DNA of 6,096 bases from JAXGRD01 sp050946655 (GTDB lineage: Bacteria; Bacillota; Clostridia; Peptostreptococcales; Anaerovoracaceae), in the NCBI GenBank assembly GCA_050946655.1, contig JBMNVE010000082.1:1-6096 (forward strand), given 5' to 3'. A program made the translations under genes and the position numbers. The notes beneath the pieces were generated by a model, which had not been told where the DNA came from, searched no databases, and worked only from the letters and a program-made list of their open reading frames with translations. Of this stretch, positions 1 to 5,967 are shown in pieces; the first letter of the stretch is position 1; each line of letters opens with the position of its first letter.

Positions 1-25
1 TTTTTCCCCACCTGATCACAAAATC

Positions 26-55
26 TTCACATGATCATAATATTTTCCCTATATT
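26..55 (+). promoter_or_regulatory. Probable sigma-A promoter of the M23 peptidase gene
   Basis: A -35-like TTCACA (26-31, 5 of 6 to TTGACA) is followed after 18 bases by a -10-like TATATT (50-55, 5 of 6 to TATAAT). Transcription would begin near base 62, giving a leader of roughly 47 bases before the ATG at 109. Other -10-like hexamers (CATAAT 36-41, TATGAT 63-68) lie nearby without an equally good -35, so the exact promoter is uncertain. Two TGATCA palindromes (13-18 and 32-37) flank the -35. Confidence 0.4.
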
Positions 56-108
56 TCCACGTTATGATTGTCCGGTGAATAAAGAGAGTCAGGAGGAAAA
101 CATCATTT

Positions 109-1167
109 ATGCATAAAAAAGTCGTTGTTATCGCATTTACGTTATTGCTTGCTCTATCATCCATATCCACCTTCGCATCGGAAGGGAGCGGCGAAGAAAT
201 GCCCGGAAAGGATATGAACGGACAGATCCTAAATGATCCCATCGAAAAAGAAACTACACCCTTGCAGGCGACCAATACATCCTTTGGACATGTGAAATTA
301 TCATGGCCCAAGGATATATCCGGTACAGGATATATCGTATACAGGTATGACACCCTGCTCCAGCGATATGAGCCCATCAAAGCCATCACCGATCGGGATA
401 TCACCACATATACCGATAAGAACGTAGAAGAAAACGTAGAATACCACTATCAAGTAACACCGATCTTGGCAAAAGTGGAACACAAAAACTCCCAGATCGT
501 ATCCATCAAAACCGCTTCGGTAAAGCCTGAGGTCCATGTTTCTGTAGAAGGCAATGGAGCAAGGGTCAGCTGGACAACCATTGACGGTGCTGCCGGTTAT
601 GAAGTTTACCGTTCGACCTCATCCGACGGAAAATATGTCAAGATGGGAAGTACGACTGATTCGGAATACAAGGATGAAGGGCTGGAAAAAGGTGCCACCT
701 ACTTCTATAAGGTCCGTGCCTATCAGGAAGACGCCTACACCTCTTTTTCCGCTCCGGCAGAAACAGGAGAGATCGGAAAGGAGGACCTGGTTTGGCCCTT
801 CCCTGCAACCAGGAGCATATCCTGTGGCTTTGGGCCCAGAGTCAGCCCGACGGGGGGTGCCTCCACCGATCACAAGGGGATCGACTTGGCTGCCCCGGCA
901 GGAAGCGACGTCCTTGCCGCTCAGAGCGGAACGGTCATCGAATCTTCCTACAACGGTCTGTCGGGGAATTACCTGGTCGTTGCCCACGACAACGGCATGG
1001 TCACCAGATACCACCACCTGAGCCAGGCAAAAGTCTCCGTAGGAGATAGGGTAAAGGCGGGACAAACCATTGCACTATCAGGAAACACCGGCGTCAGCAC
1101 CGGTGCACACCTTCACTTTGAACTCCATGTGGATGGAGTTGCAGTGGATCCCATGAAATATCTGTAG
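109..1167 (+). CDS. Secreted M23-family (LytM-type) metallopeptidase with two FN3-like domains
   Basis: This is a 352-residue protein predicted to cut peptide cross-links in peptidoglycan outside the membrane. Residues 1-24 form a signal peptide: basic MHKK, a hydrophobic core, then likely cleavage near TFAS-EG. A linker leads to two FN3-like modules at about 50-135 and 138-220, marked by the parallel strings GYIVYR and GYEVYR and the closing strands YHYQV and YFYKV. The M23 domain spans about 235-352. Its zinc ligands H255 and D259 (HKGID) and H336, plus catalytic H303 (YHHLS) and H334 (HLH), are all present, so it should be active. The FN3 modules probably position the enzyme on wall or partner surfaces (inference). 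An AGGAGG site (91-96) lies 12 bases before the ATG, slightly far but strong. The gene appears monocistronic and ends one base from the convergent operon. The natural substrate (which stem peptide, or a sporulation or division role) cannot be read from sequence. Confidence 0.93.
   Translation: MHKKVVVIAFTLLLALSSISTFASEGSGEEMPGKDMNGQILNDPIEKETTPLQATNTSFGHVKLSWPKDISGTGYIVYRYDTLLQRYEPIKAITDRDITTYTDKNVEENVEYHYQVTPILAKVEHKNSQIVSIKTASVKPEVHVSVEGNGARVSWTTIDGAAGYEVYRSTSSDGKYVKMGSTTDSEYKDEGLEKGATYFYKVRAYQEDAYTSFSAPAETGEIGKEDLVWPFPATRSISCGFGPRVSPTGGASTDHKGIDLAAPAGSDVLAAQSGTVIESSYNGLSGNYLVVAHDNGMVTRYHHLSQAKVSVGDRVKAGQTIALSGNTGVSTGAHLHFELHVDGVAVDPMKYL
1121..1140. other. Perfect 8-bp inverted repeat near the convergent gene ends
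   Basis: AACTCCAT (1121-1128), a 4-base loop GTGG, and ATGGAGTT (1133-1140) form a perfect hairpin on either strand. It lies inside the last codons of the M23 gene and begins 29 bases past the stop of the minus-strand operon. Neither strand has a U-run after it, so it is not a canonical intrinsic terminator. It could stabilise a 3' end or help stop converging transcription, but may also be a coincidence of coding sequence. Confidence 0.3.
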
Positions 1168-1168
1168 C

Positions 1169-2077
1169 TTACTTTTGATAGCAGGATAGACAGAGTTTCT
1201 TGCCTTCCCGCAAGCGCAGGTAGGGCTCAGCCGTCCTCTCCCCGCAGGCTTCACAGTCCACAGAAAAAAAAATCGACGCCTTCTCGGGCAGCTCTAAAAC
1301 CGGTTCCGTGGTTTCAAAGAGCTCATGCCCCGGAAGGTTTTTCATTTCCTCTCTGCTCATTTCCCGCTCCCTAAGAAGGATGCGGAAGGACTTTCCCGTT
1401 CCTCTGTGGTAAAAGTTGAATGCCTGCTTTCCCACTATGTGAAAGTGGAGATTTCCCTTCCCCATGGTGCAACCCAAGATATACTGGATCCCATCGATGC
1501 CGCAGGCATCGTTTTCGGCGATACAGACCAGCTCTTCGTCTTCCGACCTGGGCATTCCGTCCAAAAGTTCCAAGGCATAGAGGGCCGCCTTGTATCCGAT
1601 GATCAGGCCACCGCAGCTATGACCGTGGAACCTTACACATTCATCCCAAAGGAGGCGAATATCATCTCCCGGCCGGATCTCTCCACCCCGAAGGACCTTG
1701 ACGAATATCCCTTCTCTGGGCATGACGCAGTCACCGGCTAACTGACGGATGGCACATCCGTGATGACATTCCTTTCCGATCTGGGTCACCTCACATAGAG
1801 TCTCTCCGATCTCCAGAACCGTTCCAATAGGAAGGGAAAAAAGCTCGATCCCTTCCGTCAAAATATTCTCTGCAAATGCCCCCGGTTCCAAGGGATAATC
1901 GATGGCAGGCTGGACTTTGGCCACGCTTTCCTTCCCCAGAAGACTGATCTGCCTGTGCCAATTCCCGCTGTGGGCATCCCCTTGGATACCGTGATCCGGC
2001 TTTATCCGGATCTTATCCACCGGGTACTTCTGCTCCCCCTTTTTTTCACTGATGCATACTGCTGTTACCCTTGCCAT
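1169..2077 (-). CDS. MOSC domain fused to FmdE-like domain with C-terminal zinc ribbon
   Basis: This is a 302-residue protein in one uninterrupted frame. Residues 1-142 are a short-type MOSC domain: HGIQGDAHSG (29-38), AENILTEGI (69-77), the cysteine-bearing QIGKECHHGC (99-108), and CVMPREGIF (117-125) closing with GGEIRPGD. MOSC domains are sulfur-carrier or transfer modules linked to molybdenum cofactor. Residues about 147-240 match the FmdE family: CVRFHGHSCGGL (147-158), the DACGIDGIQ stretch (190-198), GCTMGKGNL (202-210) and GKQAF. FmdE proteins are named after the formylmethanofuran dehydrogenase operon; their biochemical role is unclear. The tail is a four-cysteine zinc ribbon: C275, C278, C296, C299. 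It is the last gene of the cofactor operon, 15 bases after mogA. Its AAGGAG site (2089-2094) overlaps the mogA stop codon and sits 11 bases before the ATG. It probably links sulfur delivery to maturation of a molybdenum or tungsten enzyme (inference). The domain assignments are secure; the function is not. Confidence 0.9.
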   Translation of the reverse strand: MARVTAVCISEKKGEQKYPVDKIRIKPDHGIQGDAHSGNWHRQISLLGKESVAKVQPAIDYPLEPGAFAENILTEGIELFSLPIGTVLEIGETLCEVTQIGKECHHGCAIRQLAGDCVMPREGIFVKVLRGGEIRPGDDIRLLWDECVRFHGHSCGGLIIGYKAALYALELLDGMPRSEDEELVCIAENDACGIDGIQYILGCTMGKGNLHFHIVGKQAFNFYHRGTGKSFRILLREREMSREEMKNLPGHELFETTEPVLELPEKASIFFSVDCEACGERTAEPYLRLREGKKLCLSCYQK

Positions 2078-2092
2078 TCCTGTATACTCTCC

Positions 2093-2614
2093 TTATTTCC
2101 GTTCCATATGTATCTTGGCACAATCTGTAGACGTGCCCAGCAAAACTTCCACTCCGTGTCCGATGGGGCCGATGACAGCTGCTAGGCACTCCCTTGCGGC
2201 CTTTTCACTTCCGGGCACATTGACGATCAGGGTCGCCCCCCGCAGCCCGGCAGCCGCCCTGGACAGCATCCCCATGGGGGTGATCTTCAAGCTTTCCGCC
2301 CGCATGGCCTCGGGAATGCCTCGAACTTCCCGGTCACAGACCGATAAGGTGGCTTCCGGCGCCACATCTCTTTGGGAAAAACCGGTCCCCCCCGTTGTCA
2401 CCACCAAGGTCACACCCATAGAGTCGGCACATTTTTTCAGTTCCTCTGTGATCCCCTGAAAATCATCGGAAATCATGTTGCTGTAGATGACCTGCCAGCC
2501 GCTATCTTCCAGTATCTTGATACAGGCAGGACCTGCCGTATCCACCCGCTCTCCCCGGGATCCCTTGTCGCTGAGGGTGATCACCGCCGCTTTTTTCTTT
2601 TCCTTACTTTTCAT
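2093..2614 (-). CDS. mogA: Molybdopterin adenylyltransferase, MogA/MoaB family
   Basis: This 173-residue cytosolic enzyme is predicted to activate molybdopterin with ATP to form adenylylated molybdopterin, the substrate for metal insertion by MoeA. The fold signature is clear: a first strand AAVITLSDKGS (9-19), the phosphate-binding TGGTG (74-78) followed by the conserved RD (82-83) and PEAT (86-89), and the NVPGS motif (132-136) near the C-terminus. Length is typical for MogA/MoaB. MogA and bacterial MoaB are close relatives and cannot be separated with certainty here. The presence of moaA and moaC but no separate moaB favours the adenylyltransferase reading. The start overlaps the end of moaC by 11 bases in another frame. 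GGGAGAGG (2618-2625) lies just upstream inside moaC, so translation is probably coupled. A lysine-rich N-terminus (MKSKEKKK) precedes the first strand. Confidence 0.9.
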   Translation of the reverse strand: MKSKEKKKAAVITLSDKGSRGERVDTAGPACIKILEDSGWQVIYSNMISDDFQGITEELKKCADSMGVTLVVTTGGTGFSQRDVAPEATLSVCDREVRGIPEAMRAESLKITPMGMLSRAAAGLRGATLIVNVPGSEKAARECLAAVIGPIGHGVEVLLGTSTDCAKIHMERK

Positions 2615-3098
2615 TTTCCTCTCCCGTATAAGTATAGGTGCCGCTCTTGCCCCCCTCCTTGGACAGCAATTTGACTTCCTCTATGACCATATCCTTTTGC
2701 ACCGCTTTACACATATCATATATGGTGAGCAGGGCTACACTTACCGCCGTCAGGGCTTCCATCTCCACCCCCGTCTTGCCGCTGCAACGAACCGTTGCCG
2801 TCACCTCCACACCAAGATCTTCCCTGTCCATCACAAAATCCAGATCAACACCGGTGAGGAGAAGGGGATGACACATGGGTATCATATCCGGCGTCTTCTT
2901 CGCTCCCATGATCCCCGCGATCTGTGCAGTGTTCAGCACATCTCCCTTTTTCATTCCTCCCGTCTCAATGAGGCGGAAAGTTTCCTCGTTGACGCGGATC
3001 CGTCCTCTTGCCACTCCTTTGCGCTCTGTGATTTCTTTCTCCCCTACGTGGACCATCTTTGCTCTTCCCTCTTCATTGAAGTGTGAAAAATCTCCCAT
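2604..3098 (-). CDS. moaC: Cyclic pyranopterin monophosphate synthase MoaC
   Basis: This 164-residue enzyme rearranges the MoaA product (3',8-cyclo-7,8-dihydroGTP) into cyclic pyranopterin monophosphate, the second half of the first step of molybdenum cofactor synthesis. The MoaC signatures are intact: MKKGDVLNTAQIAGIMGAK (49-67), MIPMCHPL (72-79), and DMCKAVQKDM (128-137). Residues corresponding to the known active site are present at K51, H77, R104, D128, K131 and K147. As far as I recall these fall at the same numbers as in the E. coli enzyme, so the protein is collinear and full length. MoaC works as a hexamer in the cytosol. The ATG follows the moaA stop after a single base, and a perfect AGGAGG site (3104-3109) with 5-base spacing lies in the last codons of moaA. 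The 3' end overlaps mogA by 11 bases. Confidence 0.96.
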   Translation of the reverse strand: MGDFSHFNEEGRAKMVHVGEKEITERKGVARGRIRVNEETFRLIETGGMKKGDVLNTAQIAGIMGAKKTPDMIPMCHPLLLTGVDLDFVMDREDLGVEVTATVRCSGKTGVEMEALTAVSVALLTIYDMCKAVQKDMVIEEVKLLSKEGGKSGTYTYTGEENEK

Positions 3099-3099
3099 C

Positions 3100-4047
3100 T
3101 TATCCTCCTATTTGATTCATGTTCCTGGCAGCGTGGCTGGGATGATCCTCATCCAGTTCTTCTCGCTTTCCGGGCTTCCCAAGAATGGTCTGTCGCATTT
3201 TCTCTTTCATCTCCTGTTCATCCAATCCCTTCAGCGGGATCTCTTCCCCGGAATGTAGACATGGCTTCAGATTTCCGTCGGCAGTCAGGCGGATTTTATT
3301 ACAATCCTCGCAAAAATCGCAGCTCACCGGCTTGATCAGCCCTACTCTTCCCTTGGCCCCGGGAAGAGCATATAGGCTGGCAACACCATCGGTCCGGCCC
3401 AACGATTCCAGTTCCGGCACCGCCTCCAACACCTCTTCGCCGCTCATGTATTGGTTGCTGCCGATCCCCTCTCCGATGGGCATCAGCTCAATGAACCGAA
3501 CTTCCAGATCCTCATCCTTCGTTAAGTTGACAAAATCCCTCACCTCGTCGTCGTTCAGGCCCTTCATCAGGACCACATTGATCTTTGTGTTCTCAAATCC
3601 CGCCTCCTTTGCGGCGGCAATTCCCGCCAGAGCGTCCTCCAGATTCCCCAACCTGGTGATCTTTTTATATTTCTCAGGATCCAAGGTGTCTATGGAGATA
3701 TTCAGCCGATCTACCCCCGCTTCCTTCAGCCCCTTTGCATACTTGGGAAGAAGCGTGCCGTTGGTGGTGAGACATACCTCTTCAAGACCGGGAAGAGAGG
3801 CGATCTTTCCACACAACTGAACAATGCCGTGCTTCACCAGGGGCTCTCCCCCTGTCAGCCGGACTTTCGTGATCCCCAAGGAGATGGCGCTCCGAATGGC
3901 GGCCAAATACTCTTCCCAGGTAAACATATCCTCATGTTTTTTCTTGGGAACACCTTCTGCAGGCATACAGTAGGTACATCGCAAATTGCAAAGCTCCGTC
4001 AGGGATATGCGTAAATAGTTGATATTTCTTCCGTGATCATCAATCAT
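3100..4047 (-). CDS. moaA: GTP 3',8-cyclase MoaA (radical SAM)
   Basis: This 315-residue radical SAM enzyme converts GTP to 3',8-cyclo-7,8-dihydroGTP, the committed step of molybdopterin synthesis. The N-terminal [4Fe-4S] cluster motif CX3CX2C is at C20, C24 and C27, followed by the SAM-binding GGEP (66-69). The C-terminal substrate-binding cluster motif CX2CX13C is at C246, C249 and C263, around the family string NKIRLTADG (250-258). The protein ends in the conserved Gly-Gly tail (314-315) needed for catalysis. All features expected of an active enzyme are present, and an extra cysteine (C243) lies just before the second cluster. The start is fixed by the usual MoaA beginning (MIDDHGR). It overlaps the upstream dehydrogenase stop as ATGA (4044-4047). 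No strong ribosome binding site precedes it, so it is probably translated by coupling to the dehydrogenase gene. Confidence 0.97.
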   Translation of the reverse strand: MIDDHGRNINYLRISLTELCNLRCTYCMPAEGVPKKKHEDMFTWEEYLAAIRSAISLGITKVRLTGGEPLVKHGIVQLCGKIASLPGLEEVCLTTNGTLLPKYAKGLKEAGVDRLNISIDTLDPEKYKKITRLGNLEDALAGIAAAKEAGFENTKINVVLMKGLNDDEVRDFVNLTKDEDLEVRFIELMPIGEGIGSNQYMSGEEVLEAVPELESLGRTDGVASLYALPGAKGRVGLIKPVSCDFCEDCNKIRLTADGNLKPCLHSGEEIPLKGLDEQEMKEKMRQTILGKPGKREELDEDHPSHAARNMNQIGG

Positions 4048-5264
4048 AATTTCTTTATCTTCGTCTCCAGGGTGATCCCCAGTTCTTTCGCATAATCGAA
4101 ATACGTATCCACCTGAGGCAGGGTGAGCATGTCCGATGTGATCAGGCCTGTCTGCTCCAGCCTGTCTTGAATGAATAATTTGGAAAACAGGTATCCGCCC
4201 TGGCCGGTCAGATACATCTCCGCAGATATCCCTTCCCGCTCATAGGACTCCGCCAGCCCCGGGGCATTGACATGGGTCTCCACCAGGATATCTTCTCCAT
4301 CCTTCTGGCCGTAAGCTTCAATTACCATACAGCCGGAATCGCAGATCAAGCCTTCCTTCAGGATCTCCCCGATTTCCTCCCTGGAACTTGGGGCCGGGGG
4401 AAGATGGGCCAGCACCACATCAAAGGGGGACACCCATGCGTCACCGATCTTCTCTTTTTCATGGGAAAGCAACCCTGCCCGATAGAGGGGTTTACAAAAA
4501 TCCATCCCGTCTCCCGCATATTTGAAATAGGCATTTTTGCAGCCCTTGAAATAGTCTTCTCTGTTGAAGTAGTAGTGGATAGGCTCGTCATGGCAGTGTT
4601 CCGCAAAGGTGATTTCTTCATCCATGTAATGGTACTGCCTCTTTACCGGAAGCTGGTAAGGTGGTGTCCTGATCAGTTCACCGTCCACCATGGCATAAGC
4701 TTCCTGGCTCATGTCATGTAGGGCAGTCACCGGGGACCACCAAAATGGCAGGAACCGCTTGGGGCGCACACCCTCCCAAACCAGATTATATATGGTTTCA
4801 CAAGTATCCAGGTACCGCATGGCATCTCTGGTCGCCGCACAGATCAGCCCCGGGGCAGAGCCGGTCCCGATGAGGGCAAGCTTTCCTATGGCGGCAAATC
4901 TGGGTCCGAACTCTTCAAACTGGATCCGGTAGTTGGTCGGCCAGTCCGGGTGAAGACTCACCGTCCCGGCATAATCCTGATAGTTCGCCCCGGCAGCAAG
5001 GGCTGCTTCAAGGACGTTCTCCGTATGCTCAAGAGGCAAGGCATTGAGGATCAAATCCACCCCACGAGCCGCCTCTACTATATCTTCCCTGTTCTTAGCA
5101 TCCACCACCAGGCCGCATCCCTTGGTCAAATCCTTCACCAGCAGATCCACAGCTTCTTTCCGGCCATCGGCACAGATGATCTCACCGACCTCCGGCTCCT
5201 GATCCAGCTTTCTCGCCGCTGCCGTTCCCTGGGCACCCACGCCTAAAACCAATATTTTCTTCAT
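4044..5264 (-). CDS. Saccharopine dehydrogenase-like NAD(P)-dependent oxidoreductase, substrate unknown
   Basis: This 406-residue cytosolic oxidoreductase leads the cofactor operon. The N-terminus is a Rossmann fold: a first strand KKILVLG and the dinucleotide motif GVGAQG (8-13), with an acidic-containing strand end near IICADG (29-34). The next strand, VDLILNALP (69-77), and the segment LIGTGSAPGL (131-140) are typical of the saccharopine dehydrogenase / saccharopine reductase / carboxynorspermidine synthase superfamily. Residues about 140-370 form the catalytic and dimerisation part and carry many aromatic, His and Cys residues, for example EHCHDE (222-227). Known members form or cleave a secondary amine between an amino acid or polyamine and an oxo acid, but nothing seen fixes the substrate. 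No lysine or polyamine gene is adjacent. The ATG has an AAGGTG site (5272-5277, 7-base spacing) and an extended -10 promoter upstream. Its last four bases overlap moaA. The co-transcription suggests use together with a molybdenum or tungsten enzyme, which is inference only. Confidence 0.85.
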   Translation of the reverse strand: MKKILVLGVGAQGTAAARKLDQEPEVGEIICADGRKEAVDLLVKDLTKGCGLVVDAKNREDIVEAARGVDLILNALPLEHTENVLEAALAAGANYQDYAGTVSLHPDWPTNYRIQFEEFGPRFAAIGKLALIGTGSAPGLICAATRDAMRYLDTCETIYNLVWEGVRPKRFLPFWWSPVTALHDMSQEAYAMVDGELIRTPPYQLPVKRQYHYMDEEITFAEHCHDEPIHYYFNREDYFKGCKNAYFKYAGDGMDFCKPLYRAGLLSHEKEKIGDAWVSPFDVVLAHLPPAPSSREEIGEILKEGLICDSGCMVIEAYGQKDGEDILVETHVNAPGLAESYEREGISAEMYLTGQGGYLFSKLFIQDRLEQTGLITSDMLTLPQVDTYFDYAKELGITLETKIKKL

Positions 5265-5306
5265 TCCAATTCACCTTCCGCCTTAGAGGAATACACTTCT
5301 TTCCAC

Positions 5307-5315
5307 ATTATACCA
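5307..5315 (-). promoter_or_regulatory. Extended -10 promoter of the dehydrogenase-moa operon
   Basis: On the minus strand the sequence reads TGGTATAAT: a consensus -10 (5312-5307) preceded by the TGn extension. No good -35 is found at 16-18 bases, which fits an extended -10 promoter. Transcription would start near base 5300, giving a leader of about 36 bases before the ATG at 5264. That is too short to hold a molybdenum-cofactor riboswitch, so any metal or cofactor regulation would have to act at the DNA or through another promoter. Confidence 0.6.
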
Positions 5316-5339
5316 ACGGTCACAGAAAAAAGAAACAGA

Positions 5340-5368
5340 TTGCAAGCGATTCTCCGGGATAATATAAT
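5340..5368 (+). promoter_or_regulatory. Sigma-A promoter reading toward yjbQ
   Basis: TTGCAA (5340-5345, 4 of 6 to the -35 consensus) is followed by a 17-base spacer and a perfect TATAAT (5363-5368). The predicted start is near 5375, about 165 bases before the yjbQ ATG. Its -10 lies about 50 bases from the -10 of the opposite promoter, so the two divergent promoters are back to back and could share an operator. Confidence 0.6.
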
Positions 5369-5540
5369 CGAGGAAGAGGAGCGGAGAGGTTGAGTGGGCG
5401 GGGAACTTTCGCGATTGACAGGCTGCCGGGCTTGCAGATTGACGGGCTGACTGACATAGAAAAAGACCGCAAGAAAGCGGGAGAAATAAAAATGAGAGCA
5501 TACAACAGAAGATGAAAAAGAGGAAGAAAGGAGAAAGACG
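5369..5540 (+). other. Long purine-rich leader upstream of yjbQ
   Basis: About 165 bases lie between the predicted start site and the yjbQ ATG. The strand is strongly purine-rich, especially 5369-5407 and 5461-5540. It holds a pair of near-identical 13-base direct repeats (5413-5425 and 5437-5449) and a small 4-bp GC hairpin (CCGC 5467-5470 / GCGG 5477-5480). On the minus strand that hairpin is followed by a U-rich run and could weakly stop leftward transcripts. Two very short in-leader reading frames (5492-5515 and 5512-5544) chain into yjbQ. I do not recognise a TPP or other riboswitch core. Confidence 0.35.
5413..5449 (+). repeat. Direct repeat pair, 13 bases, 24-base period
   Basis: GATTGACAGGCTG (5413-5425) recurs as GATTGACGGGCTG (5437-5449), 12 of 13 identical and starting 24 bases apart, slightly over two helical turns. 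It lies downstream of the plus-strand promoter, in the yjbQ leader and outside any gene. Such a spacing could serve a dimeric regulator bound on one face of the helix, but no known operator is recognised. Confidence 0.45.
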
Positions 5541-5957
5541 ATGAAATCCTACAGGAAAGAACTGACCTTCAACATCCCCTCTCGCAGGGGCCTGGTGAAT
5601 ATCACAGGAGAGGTACAAAGGGCCATAAATAACAGCGGCATCAAGGAGGGTCTTGTTTTGGTCAACCCCATGCACATTACTGCCAGCGTCATCATCAACG
5701 ATGACGAACAAGGGTTGCACAATGACTTTGAACGCGTCCTGGAACGTCTAGCTCCTGAGAAACCCCATTCCCAGTACGAGCATAACGGGTTTGAAGACAA
5801 CGGTGATGCCCACATTAAGCGGAGCCTCATGGGAAGGGAGGTCGTCGCAGCCATCACCGACGGGCGTCTGGACTTTGGTACCTGGGAGCAAATCTTCTAC
5901 TACGAGTTTGACGGGAAGAGGCCCAAGCGAGTGCTGATCAAGATCATTGGCCAGTGA
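5541..5957 (+). CDS. yjbQ: YjbQ / UPF0047 family protein
   Basis: This 138-residue cytosolic protein belongs to the widespread UPF0047 (YjbQ) family, some members of which show a weak secondary thiamine phosphate synthase activity; the physiological role is not settled. The whole family core is visible: NPMHITASVIIND (42-54), where the usual HTTA appears as HITA, the DF segment (62-63), DNGDAHIKRSLMGREV (86-101), ITDGRLDFGTWEQIF (105-119) and the closing EFDGKRPKRVLIKI. Conserved candidates for the active or metal site are H45, H91 and E116. Length is typical and no residue of the core is missing. An AAAGGAG site (5527-5533) with 7-base spacing supports the ATG. It is divergent from the molybdenum cofactor operon and shares its control region, but a functional link is not shown. 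It appears to be a single-gene transcript within the window. Confidence 0.93.
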   Translation: MKSYRKELTFNIPSRRGLVNITGEVQRAINNSGIKEGLVLVNPMHITASVIINDDEQGLHNDFERVLERLAPEKPHSQYEHNGFEDNGDAHIKRSLMGREVVAAITDGRLDFGTWEQIFYYEFDGKRPKRVLIKIIGQ

Positions 5958-5967
5958 TTAGGGTGAC

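Noticed and set aside
554..1065. Other-frame open stretches of about 150 codons inside the M23 gene on both strands
   Set aside because: They lack family signatures and are fully explained as shadows of the peptidase gene.
1199..1214. CTTGC/GCAAG hairpin just past the M23 stop as a terminator
   Set aside because: A 5-bp stem with no following U-run, located in the codons of the zinc ribbon; not convincing.
5265..5540. Possible TPP or molybdenum-cofactor riboswitch between the divergent genes
   Set aside because: No recognisable conserved core was found on either strand, and the predicted leader of the minus operon is only about 36 bases.
5283..5720. Long open frame on the minus strand overlapping yjbQ and its leader
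   Set aside because: It is antisense to a clear yjbQ gene, contains a Cys/Phe/Leu/Ser-rich stretch produced by complementing purine-rich DNA, and resembles no family.
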